Positions 46,420 through 56,579 of a DNA stretch of 64,000 bases are shown here, piece after piece. Position 1 is the first letter of the stretch, and the number at the start of each line of letters is the position of its first letter. Made by a program: the position numbers and the translations under genes. This DNA comes from Macrothele yani (taxonomy: Eukaryota > Arthropoda > Arachnida > Araneae > Macrothelidae). Below the pieces are notes generated by a model. That model was not told the DNA's origin and searched no databases. It saw nothing but the letters and a program-made list of their open reading frames with translations. The DNA lies in assembly GCA_039090855.1 (NCBI GenBank), contig CM076990.1, positions 202,745,232-202,809,231 on the forward strand, given 5' to 3'.

Positions 46420-47770
46420 TGGAAGGGGTTGAGACATCACCTCCTTATAGCTACAGGCCAGCGCACCAAATTCCGGAAGTTGGGTGACGTAGGGGAGGGT
46501 AGTCTGGTCATCCGTGGTAGGTGGTCGAGCTTGCTCGAAGATTAACAGCTAATGGGCAAATAATTAAATTGTGTTTGTGATACACAAAGAACTACACAAA
46601 CATAATTATTTGTACATTGGCAGTTTTCCTGAATACTTCTTGAAAATCAAATTTCAGGAAATTTATGCCAATAAGTACTCGTAATTTTCCTGATAAAAAG
46701 AAATTTTATATTCTGGATCCAAAATTTTGTTTAATGCTACTAATACACTTAATACAGAGGTTTTAAATTTTGACAATGTAACTTTTTTTAAATGATGTTC
46801 TGGAAGACAAAAATTATAAACTTTATATTTGCTTACCAAAATGAAATTGTCCAAACATGTAACTAGATGGTACAAAAATTAGGAAAACTTTTTACGTCAA
46901 AAATCTTGTTATTGTACATTTAATAATGTAACAATTGCGTAATTTTCTTAAAATCATAATTTATTTGATGTAATCAGTGGATCAAGCAGCATTTCACTGT
47001 ATGTATGTTAAAAAGTGTTTTATTGAGCTTTCAGTAATAAAAAAACACAGGAAAAAATTCATTTTTTCTTCACCTTTTTTTATATATTAGTGAACATGGA
47101 TTGCACATAAATTGCTAGTTACTGTGTGATATGAAAATAAATTTTCACTAAAGGAATTATTTCATTACTCAATATTTTGTAGTCATAAGCTCGTAATGAA
47201 TGAAAAATTTTATTCCTTAAATTTGTTAGTTTACATCTTTTTAAATGATGGCAGTACTTCATAATGGGCCCTCAAGCTAATTTTTCAAGTACAAGAATGA
47301 TTCAGTGAAGTATGATGACAGTATAACTTCAACTGAAACTATGATGACAGTTTATAATTTCAATTACAGGAATGGTTTATCACTTCCAGTGAAATGACAG
47401 TGATGCTTTCATTTAGTTGACAAATCTGTCTTGCTTAACGCTTTTACGTCATAATTATTGCCACACTAGATTTTACTCTGTAATTTATTTTTATTCTGTG
47501 TTTTAAAAGATCATAAAACAAACGTGTAAACTCTACAATTATTTAAAAAAACTAACACAGAAGTCCTTATTTAAATGCAGGGAAACTCTAAAGAATGTGT
47601 GACTTGTTTAGTTGGTGTACGTAAAGACACGTTCACTTCGCACATCACTGTACCGCTCTCAGCATCTCCCTCTCCCTGACTACAGACTACCTTAGCCTTG
47701 GGACTACCCTAGGGACATCACAATCTGGTTCGTGGGCCTGTAAGCTATAAGGGGTGATGGTGAAGATCCT
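46420..47770. repeat. Pair of inverted repeats around a 1.1-kb AT-rich segment
   Basis: 46425-46535 and 47660-47770 are inversely similar. The left one read on the minus strand has GACTACCCTCCCCTACGTCA and GGCCTGTAGCTATAAGG; the right one has GACTACCCTAGGGACATCA and GGCCTGTAAGCTATAAGG. The segment between holds no coding sequence. Confidence 0.5.
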
Positions 47771-47957
47771 ATTCTATCCTCCATACAGGCTGAACCTTTT
47801 CCCATCTGACTACGCTCTATGACCTGTGTCCTTCAAGTTTAGCACTTTGCTTCAGTGGTGAATGTGGAATCTAGTATCAGTGTTTCTGTTCTTAGAACCT
47901 TCTGAGTGATACCACTGTGGAATCATGGCTCTCATGAAATATTTGCAAAGGACTATA

Positions 47958-48665
47958 CCGGGCTTGAAAAATAAAAATATCATGACTGAGATGCCTGGGG
48001 CATTTAAATTATTGTCCCAGGCAGGTAAATTAAAAATCTACTGTAGTTGCCCAATGTGGGCAACTAAATTTAAAAATAAAGTTTTAAATGGAATTTCCTA
48101 CTACAAGAAAAAATGACAGTCATCGTAAGTCATGTTTCATTTCACTGCTAATCATCAGAAGGTGTATTATTGTTACGAGTGCCAAGGACTGAAGAATATC
48201 TCTTCTTTAATTATATTATGCTCTCGATCCAGAAATTGGAACCTCATGCAGTGTTTTGCTCCAAATGTTGTTTATAGTCAGTGACGGAATACATGCGTCT
48301 GATGGAACTAGCCTCTTGTGTTTGGTGACAAAGGCTGAAAACTTCAACGAAAGGAACATGGCAGAAACACTAAATTTCTCAAATACCAAATTCATCATAC
48401 CATTTCATACCAATTTCATCATCATCTTAAAACTTGAGATACACACATTCATACATTAAACATTTTGAATACAGGCCCTTAAAACGGAGTTGCAAAATAT
48501 GTAAAAAGTTCATATTTTTTAACTTAAAAAAAAATGGGAGTTCTGATTTGTTATCTTAAATGATAAATTTTGCTGGGCATCCAGCTCTTACTACCTGGGC
48601 AGGTAAAATAATTTCTGCACATGCCTGATTGGGCATGTAGCTTTTCAGATATTTTTCAAGCCCTG
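47958..48665. mobile_element. Short non-autonomous hAT-type element, family G, copy 2
   Basis: The left end CCGGGCTTGAAAAATA and right end ATTTTTCAAGCCCTG match copy 1 (10241-10751), and an exact 5-bp repeat CTATA flanks it (47953-47957 and 48666-48670). The interior shares GCTCCAAATGTTGTTTATAG with copy 1 (CTCCAAATGTTATTTACAG). Non-coding. Confidence 0.8.
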
Positions 48666-48961
48666 CTATAGAAAACAATGGCTTGTGCTTTGCAGAATAA
48701 GGTGAACATGTATGGTTTTCTTGGATCATTAAACTTTTGGGCTGCAAACAGGAAAAACTTTTGACTCACTCTAGCAATAGCACAATATCTGATATATTTT
48801 ACCTTTATGAATGGAAGTTTATCTAGGACTCCATATTACTCCCATTATGGGCATGACACTATTCATACAGAGTGCTCAAATCTTTCCATTTGTCCTCCAA
48901 CACATCTAGCATTATTTCTGTGAATGCCATGAAAAGTTCCTGCTTCAAAGTCCTCAAGATT

Positions 48962-49500
48962 CTAAGGTCTGTATGCATATACAGTCTTTTTGATGAATCC
49001 ACTCACAGAAAAACTTGGGGCTGCCAGATCAGATGAATTCACAGGTAAAGCAATTGGCCCACTGTAACCCTGCCAGGTGTTGTCAGATGTGGAGTTCAGG
49101 AATATCCATACTTCCATTGCCAAGTGTTGTGAAGCTCCATCATGCTGAAATAAGACAGCCTGATCCATCTAAGATATAAAGAAGATCTGTAGCATGTCCA
49201 GATATGAACCTGAGTGCTCTGTGTCCTCAGCAAAGAAAAAAGGTATGTAGACCTTGTAATCAATCACACCTCATGACATATTCACCGTAGGACTTGCTCC
49301 TTTTATGTTCGTAGCTCACATGTGGATACCCCAAAATGATTGTGTTATGTGTATTCACTCTGCTACTCACATGAAATTTTGCCTTGTCTTTGAATAACCA
49401 ACAATTCAAAAAATTGCTTTCCTTCTCCATCTGTTGTTGGGCAGATGGCACCATTACACATCCTCAAAAATGTCAGACTTTCTCATGATGCGCTGTTGGC
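48962..49500 (-). pseudogene. Mariner-type transposase pseudogene
   Basis: The minus strand reads LFKDKAKFHVSSRVNTHNTI and ILGYPHVSYEHKRS (usually FSDEAKFH..GRVNRHN..IWG; the first catalytic DE is mutated to DK). Then it reads VLFQHDGASQHLAMEVWIFL (second catalytic Asp in QHDGA) and SGPIALPVNSSDLAAPSFSV, the decayed WPPRSPDLTPLDF block. Same subfamily style as 31220-32150. Confidence 0.7.
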
Positions 49501-49666
49501 ATGTCTACCACAAAGAAAAGACTGCTGGATATATTTGCTTATCTCACTCCCATCCTTTTTTTATTTTTTTTCATTTTTACCACCCATGCAAGATACCATA
49601 ATAATATTGCTTTCAGATCGCTTATCAGAGTAATTTTTTTAATCCCTTTTTAAGTGAATCACCCTT

Positions 49667-50072
49667 ACACATAGAAATCGAGTGAAAACACATAGAGTCA
49701 CATTTGGTAAAAGGTTCGTTTTACCGGTAGCTTTCAGTCATCCAACGCCCTTGATCACCACAATCGCTGGATGGGCTGGTTGCCAGAACCACAATTTGAA
49801 GTTGGGGTGTTGGAACTATTGCCAGATTTTAGTAGAGAGATCCAAGTAAATGGAATTTGGTGAGGGGTCTCTGAATTTCCAAATCCCATTTATTTAGATC
49901 TCTACTAAAATCTGGGAGCAGTTCCAACACCCCAACTTCAAATTGTAGTTCTGGCAACCGGCCCATCCAGTTGATCGCGGGTGATCAAGGTCATAGGATG
50001 ACTGAAAGCTACCACTAAAACAAACTTTTTACCATACGTGACTCTCTGTGTTTTCGCTCGATTTCTATGTGC
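49667..50072. repeat. 400-bp imperfect palindrome
   Basis: Two arms of about 190 bp: CACATAGAAATCGAGTGAAA at the left end and CGCTCGATTTCTATGTG at the right, CCAACACCCCAACTTCAAATT against its inverse, and TTTTAGTAGAGA/TCTCTACTAAAA flanking a central loop near 49870. Non-coding. Confidence 0.8.
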
Positions 50073-50123
50073 ATGTGTTTTTGTCGCGTGAAGCCTGAGT
50101 TTTAAACCTTGAATCACCCTGTA

Positions 50124-50832
50124 TTTTGAGTTATGTAGCCCAAGGGAAAGGGGCTAGGACAGGTTGCAGATATGAATTATTTGGATGAGATTGTTAATGA
50201 AACAAACATAAAGAATTGGACAAGGTTTCAATCCACATTTTGGAATGTTTTTAAATAAAGGATGAGAGAAAATGTTTTTTTTTTCACAATCACAAATAAA
50301 ACTGAAATCTGCTTATTCAAAGTAATGTGTAAAATAATAAAGTGCATGGCAGATCTATATGTACTTTATTAACTTATAAAATATTTGCATTGTATGGAGT
50401 TTTCCTTGGAAGCAACAAATATTACAACACATTTTTATTCCAACCTAAAAATTTGGTAAATGAGTTGTGAGAATGTTGTTCCTTATTACTTCCCATGAAA
50501 CAAATCATTTTCATTTAAGAAATTAAGTTAAGTTTTTAGTTTTGAATAGTACTGTAACATAAAAGTGAAACATGTTTACATACCTTATTGTTTAAAGAAA
50601 AAGTAAAAGGTTTTGGGTGATCAAGGCTTTATCACAGTGCATGTTTAAAAAAGTTTATGCTGTCTTTAAGAAATGTTTTAAATGTTAGTGGGATTATATA
50701 AGGAAAATCCAAGTTAAACATTTGTAAATTCTGTGTTGCATTATTGCTTTTGACCTCTAAGAATTCATGCACACCCTTTTTACTTATTTATTTATTTTTG
50801 GAAAATCAGTTTATGAATTTGTTTCATTGCAG
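50124..50832. other. Intron DNA up to exon 3
   Basis: AT-rich, nothing recognised; ends with GTTTCATTGCAG acceptor. Confidence 0.5.
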
Positions 50833-51018
50833 CCATGATGGACAACTTGAAGTCCAAGGACCCAACAATGTCAGTTCTATCCCATGATCAATTGTCTGAT
50901 CTGAATTCCTCTCTGAATGCCTTCTTTTCGCAGTCTGGAGTTAATCACCTAGGCGCTACCTCTGCTAACTTACAGTCATACTTCAGCAAACAGAGTGCAG
51001 ATGCACAGTTCTCGAGAG
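50833..51018 (+). CDS. Exon 3 of the unidentified host gene
   Basis: A 186-bp open segment between acceptor (tttgtttcattgcag) and donor (agag|gttagt). With the base carried from exon 2 it reads AMMDNLKSKDPTMSVLSHDQ, LSDLNSSLNAFFSQSGVNHL and GATSANLQSYFSKQSADAQF, then SR, and ends again one base into a codon. It is polar, rich in Ser, Asn and Gln, with repeated FSQ/FSK phrases, so likely an unstructured or weakly helical region. Phase agreement with the two other segments is the main support for one gene. No domain recognised, and the C terminus lies beyond the window. Confidence 0.7.
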
Positions 51019-51271
51019 GTTAGTTAATTCACACCAGTTTGTCTGGTCTTATATTAGAGAAAAGGGAAAGAGTAGTTTGTATGCATTATTACTGTCTTTT
51101 GCAATTCACTACTGTTTTGTTGTAGAACTACTGTTTTGTTGTAGAACTACTGTTTCTAATTTACTGTGAGTGCTTGATCTTACAGTAAAGAGAGAGATTT
51201 CTACATACTGTGAACCAAACGTACTGCTTGTTAAATAGTAACATCTTTATTAATGAATACAAGGCTGCAGT

Positions 51272-51337
51272 TATGTATGTATGTGTGTATGTATGTATGT
51301 ATGTATGTATGTATGTATGCATGCATGCATGTATGTT
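51272..51337. repeat. (ATGT)n microsatellite
   Basis: About 15 ATGT/ATGC units. Confidence 0.9.
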
Positions 51338-51339
51338 TA

Positions 51340-51990
51340 ATGAGCTGTCGAATTTCCTCATTAAAGAAACCTGCCATGACTATATGCCACTTTTCAACTC
51401 CTCGTTATCATTGAAGCACTGTGTCCCCAACCAATTTTTCATGTGTCCGAAAAGGTGGTAGTCACTCAGAGCAAGGTTAGGGCTGTACAGCAGGTGATAA
51501 AATAATTATCATTGGGAATGTTCCAGCAATTCTCGAGTGCAAGCCACTGTATGAGGTCAAGTGCTGTCATGCAGGAGAACCATGCTGAAAGTCAGCATAC
51601 TGTGCCTCTTGTTTTGAATGGCTCTCTGTAGTTGTTTTATTGTCTCACAATACACTTTCAAAGTAAGTGGTTCTTTCTGTCATGAAGTCACCAAGCTGCA
51701 CTTCTTTCTGGATCATATAAACAGTTGCCATAAACTTTCTGGCAGACGAAGTTTGCTTGAACCATCTTTGCTTATTCGGTGAATGAGTGTGGCCCCACTG
51801 CATAGGCTGTCGTTTTGTTCCAACATTGACATAGGAAACCCAGGTATAGTCTCCTGTTATGCTATGACCAAGAAATTCATCTCCCTCATTATGGATCACT
51901 CCAGGAAAGTGACAGCTGCTGCCATTGTTTTCTTTTTGTGGTCGTTTGTAGGCATCTTTAGTACCTACTGAGTGCAAAACTTCTGATAAT
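51340..51990 (-). mobile_element. Mariner fragment
   Basis: The minus strand reads FLGHSITGDYTWVSYVNVGT (usually ..IVTGDETWVSY; catalytic DE changed to DY), then QPMQWGHTHSPNKQRWFKQT and KFMATVYMIQKEVQLGDFM. Further C-terminal traces run to 51340. Terminal repeats not located. Confidence 0.7.
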
Positions 51991-52149
51991 CTAGCTTGTC
52001 TGTGATAATTGAATTCTATTTTAACTTGAAAAGCTTTCCATTTTTATTAATATCTTCTGAGTTCTCAGGCGAGATGAAGAATAACGGAAAGTTCTTCAAG
52101 TTACAATAAAATTTAATTATTGTAGATGCCTTACTTTTGGAGATTTGTG

Positions 52150-52640
52150 GTAAGACACGCTGATCATGTTTGGAATGAAGATGTGTTGCAGATGTATAAT
52201 GTGAGGCAGAATGTTGTTGTAAGGTAGAGACTAATATTCTTAGGTGGTTTGGCCATGTTGAAAGAATGAGTGATGAGGTGCTGACTAAGAGAATTTTTTC
52301 AGCCCAAGTGGCAGGAAAGAAAGGTAGAGGATGGCCAAGGAAATCACGGGGAAGGAAGGGGGGGTGCAGATTCAGAAATGTCTGCTTGAGAAAAAGATTA
52401 TGAGTATGAAGTACAAAAGGTCTTGTGTGCGGCATGTGATGGATGTTAATGCAGCTCAAGCTGTGTGCCGAGATTGTTGTAAGACATTTGATACACCAAT
52501 AGTAAGTAAATTCTAGTCCTGTCAGTTAAATGTGTACTTGGCACATGTTTTTTTTTTTTTTTTTTTTTTTTTTTTTGAGGAGCTGACCTGAATCTCAGAG
52601 AACAGCTTAATGATATGTATGTATATACTCACGCATAAAC
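52150..52640 (+). mobile_element. RTE family 1 LINE, 3' fragment, plus strand
   Basis: Same 3' region as 2160-2640, inverse orientation: TTCTTAGGTGGTTTGGCCATG and GTGGCAGGAAAGAAAGGTAG encode the WFGHVERMSDE and GKKGRG blocks. The tail, after a long T run (52550-52576), reads CTCAGAGAACAGCTTAATGA then ATATGTATGTATA. Confidence 0.75.
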
Positions 52641-52784
52641 CGATCCCCCTATTTCATGAGCTAAAAATCTGTAAAAAAAACCTTGTCTGCATATAAGCTG
52701 ACCTTAAGTTTCAAGATTTTAGAAAACATTTTATTGAAGAAATGAAATGCAAAACAGGGTTGGATTTTTTTTAAAATACATACA

Positions 52785-52892
52785 TATCATCATAATTGTC
52801 AACCATTATCAATCCACTGCTGGACGAAGGTCTCCCCAAGTTTCTTCTACAATGGTCTGTCTTGTGCCAGTGTCCTCCATGTTACTCCCACA
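52785..52892 (-). mobile_element. RTE family 2 LINE, 3' end (left part of interrupted copy)
   Basis: CATCATAATTGTCAACCATT at 52788 and CTGGACGAAGGTCTCCCCAA match the 3' end of the copy at 28305. Continuity with 56580-58478 is interrupted by the hAT transposon. Confidence 0.85.
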
Positions 52893-55800
52893 CATGGGTG
52901 CAAGTTTTCCGTCTTTTGAAAATATCCGAAGACGGAAGCGGGACGGAAGAAAATATCAGTAAAAATAAAATTTCCAAATATGTATTTTTCTTTTTTCCCC
53001 TTTCTATCCATACGCTCTACTCCGGAAAGTAAGTATGCCATCGGCAACCACGCGTGTACCGTAGTACCTCATTTATCGTAAACTCTGAGTTGCAGCGGCG
53101 CCTGATGCATTCTGGGTAACAGGGGCATTCTGGTCAAAGAGGAATCAAGGAGCAGCTCCCTTTGAGGTTCTACGCCGATCCTCGCCTACGTCATAACCCC
53201 TAACCCCCAACCCAACCTCGCCCATCCCTGGCTTTCTCTTCGCTACGTATACGTTACACACCATAACCGGTTCACCCATTGAGCTTGTATTAGGTGGAGA
53301 CACCACTGGCTCTGCCGCCATAGGTCACAGCTAATCTTTGGAGTGAGTCATACCAGTCGATCTTGCTGTATTTTACGCGTGTATGCATACGCATTTCAAT
53401 ATTAATTTACGTATGTGAAATTAACCAAGTATTGGTAAATTTGTGATTCCTTTTTCAACATGTAGTCAGCTATCAAATTCATAGATTCAAAAAATATGGC
53501 GGCTTTGAACGATAGCAGTGTTAAAAATAAGTGGCGATGGGAATGGTTAGATGAGACTAATTCCCATGACGTCAAATTTGGTTCTTGGTACCGGAAAATT
53601 AAGGAACCGGGATTTAGCTTTTGTGTTTTCTGCAGCAGAAAGTTAAACTATGGAAGTAATGGTAAAAAAGTGCTGTTCAGACTCAGTAAGGATGCTGATC
53701 ATCAAAAGTGTGTACGAGCACAGCAGTATACACAAACATTGCCTGGAGTCGCTCCTGTTCAGGCCAAAGCATCAATATGTGACAGAATTGCACATCAGAA
53801 AGTGGTTCTGACCACATTTTTATGCGAAAACACACTGCCATTCAATTTGGCACCACAGTTAGTTGAGCTATCTAGGCATCTTGCAGGTGATAAGTTAGCA
53901 CTTTCTAAATCGAAAATGTACAGGACGACTGCAACCTACATCAATACACATGGTGCTGCGAAGTGCACGAGAAAGGAGTTAGTCCAACAGTTGAAGGGAA
54001 ATGTTTTCTCCTTGAACATAGATGAAGCTACAAATAATGCAATGGACAAGATCATCAATGTTATGGTACAATTCTATGATGAGGTGCAAAAGAAAACAGT
54101 CACAGATCTTCTTGGATCAAAAAAGAAAATGTTGCCACGGCTGTCAACATTTTCCAAAAGGTGAAAGAACTTCTTTCAGAAAATGATTTAGCCTTCACTC
54201 AAGTGATAAGTTGTCTGATGGATAACTGCAACACAATGTAGGGATGTAGGGGTGGAGTGGAGACTTTAATGAGAAAGGAAAACCCAAATCTTCTGGATAT
54301 TCATGGAGATGTTGTGCATATAGCGCATAATTCTGCGAAACAATTTTTTCAGAAATTCAATATGTTTATTGAGTGTTTTGCAAGCAATGTTTATTATGGC
54401 ATTCAGGATTCTCCCAAGGCCAAACAGTTATTCTCTGAAGTACAAGTTTTGCTAAATTCAAGTTCAGCAAAGCAAATTTTAAGGCCCACTGAAACACGTT
54501 TTCTGCAGATGTTAACCACTTGCGACAGACTCCATGAGTTACATGTTGCCTTGATTGTGTATTATTATAACTTTTTGTCAAATGAGGAATAAAAGAGTGG
54601 AAATGTAGATGCACTTTTGAGTAATGTTTACAAGACTTGAAAAGTGTCTGATGATCAGTGCAGCCGCATACATGTAATTCAGTCCCATCTTGCAAAACAA
54701 AAACAGACAGAAGCTGGTAAAGTACGAAAAGACAGAATTTTGCTTTCTCTGATCCACCTCCAGGAAAAATTCTCATTGTTCCTGAACTTTTACAGAGGTA
54801 TATTGTCCAAGTCTCATTCATTCATAAAAATGTTTCAATGTGAGGCACCTATGATGCACCGAATCCACTGTGAAATGTTTGTCCTGTGCAAGGATTTTTG
54901 TCATCATTCATCAAAGTTGAATTTATTCCAGAGAGCAGTGTGATTGAACTTCTAGGTGTTGATGTTAAAAATACCTAAATACAACTTGCTGATAAATTTT
55001 TGAGTGTTGGAAACTTAAACTTTGCTTACTCAGAAGCACAAGAGTTGCAAAAGAAGAAAGTTAATTGGATTTCTGCATTTTATAAAAAATTAAGACACAC
55101 ACATCAAAATACTGCAATATATATGATGAAAAACTTGCCACTCAATAATAAAGTGTTGATTTGGCTTTTGGTACTGCATCCAAAGCAGCGGAGATGCAAC
55201 ACAACTTTATCCGCATTTGACAAATTAAGCGAGTGCTTGCCTCAAGTAATTATTGATTCAGATAGGAGCTTTCTTTTATAAGAGGTTCAAAGGTATTCAC
55301 TTGATAATGCTATAACAGAATTGGAAGCCACAGGAATCTGTCTTGATGATAGTTCAAGGATAGATTGTGATTGGTGGTCACATATTTTTGATTTGAAGGA
55401 GAGTGATGGTGTTACTATTAGGTATAAATATTTAGGAATTCTTGTGAGAGCTCTATTGTCTACCTTTTCTGGTCCTCTGGTTGAAGGGACATTTAATATC
55501 ATGGATGACATTATTACAGATGATAGAAGTTGTCTCACTGTGGAAAATTATGAGGCTGCTTCTATTGTGAAATACAGCTTACGAAGAAAGAAGATAAAGT
55601 CTGTAGAATTAAAGCCCACCACACAGATGTGTAGTGCAATTCATTTCCGCCTATGCCTCTTACAAGAAATTCGTATCAACAAAAGGAAAAAAGTCTCAAA
55701 TATTCCTCAATATGAAATTACTAGGAAAACAACAAATGTTCCCACTTGCTTAACAAAGCAGTTGTGTCCTAGCAATTCCATTGCCAAACATATTGCTTCA

Positions 55801-56579
55801 AAAGAAAGTGCATCAACTACTCTTCCTCTTGCCAAACCTATTGATTCAAAAAAAGGCGCTAAATTCTCCTGTCCAGCATACAAGAAAATGACCTGCACCG
55901 CAAGGTACTGCTGATAACTTGCCTGTTAAAAAATCCAAGTGTGCCACAATAACAAGTCTTTTTTTTAAGAAATAATTCACCTATGAAAATTTGTGATGGT
56001 TACTATAAAACTGTTATCATGGTGAAGTGAATTAATGAAACAAGCTCTCTGTGTACACAACTACAGTTAGTTGGACATGCATAATCTTGGTTATAATTTT
56101 TTTTTTTATCCTTATGCAATTTTACAATTTAAATGACTCTTTTAAAAGTGTGCAATGTCCATGCAAATTGTTATTGGAAAGTTAAATTTGATTATTAGGT
56201 AGGAACTACCAGTTAAAATTTAACAAATCTCCAAAATTCCTCATCTTGAAAAAAAAAAAAAAAAGATCTTGCATTCAAATCCAATCTACATATTTGCTGC
56301 TTATATAGCATTTTAAGCACATATTAGAAATATGTTAACCAAATTATTGAAATTGTAATAATTAACACATAACATACCATGGAAGATGTTTCAAATAATG
56401 TTTACATGTGTATGCATTAATGTTCGGTCGTTTTATGCTCTTTTGATTTAATAATGAATTTTAACACACATAATATTTAATGTATATTGTGTTTATGTCT
56501 GAGTGCACATGGTGGTGGTGGTGGGAGGGATATTCAAAATATTTTCAGTCTTCGCCACATCTCACAACTTGCACCCATG
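52893..56579 (+). mobile_element. hAT transposon inserted in the RTE LINE
   Basis: Perfect 12-bp terminal inverted repeats CATGGGTGCAAG and CTTGCACCCATG. Flanks CTCCCACA (52885-52892) and CTCCTGCA (56580-56587) are an 8-bp target duplication with two differences, the size expected of hAT elements. Removing the element restores the LINE. Near the left end GACGGAAG-type motifs repeat (52932-52950). It contains one transposase pseudogene. Confidence 0.9.
53496..55972 (+). pseudogene. hAT transposase pseudogene
   Basis: The transposase would excise and reinsert the element. The start MAALNDSSVKNKWRWEWLDE is followed by a zinc-binding segment (FCVFCSRKLNYG, then HQKC), then VVLTTFLCENTLPFNLAPQL and VFSLNIDEATNN, where an Asp of the catalytic core is plausible. 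After a frameshift in an A run near 54118 come VISCLMDNCNTM and HIAHNSAKQFFQKFN (the C..H region), later FRGILSKSHSFIK-type sequence. The C-terminal dimerisation region includes STFSGPLVEGTFNIMDDII and SCLTVENYEAASIVKYSLRR. In-frame stops at about 54239, 54590, 54638, 54942 and 55279 and a late frameshift near 55890 inactivate it. Length, about 800 codons, is normal for the family. It resembles animal transposases that gave rise to host SCAN/ZBED-type genes, but this copy is dead. Confidence 0.8.

Larger units (their letters stand above)
48868..50121 (-). mobile_element. Mariner-type element, decayed, with a palindrome at its right side
   Basis: Left end CAGAGTGCTCAAATC at TA and right end CCTTGAATCACCCTG at TA (50122-50123) are loosely inverse. 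The minus strand carries a transposase remnant (48962-49500). An alternative right end, GTGAATCACCCTTA at 49653-49666, would leave the palindrome 49667-50072 outside. Confidence 0.5.
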
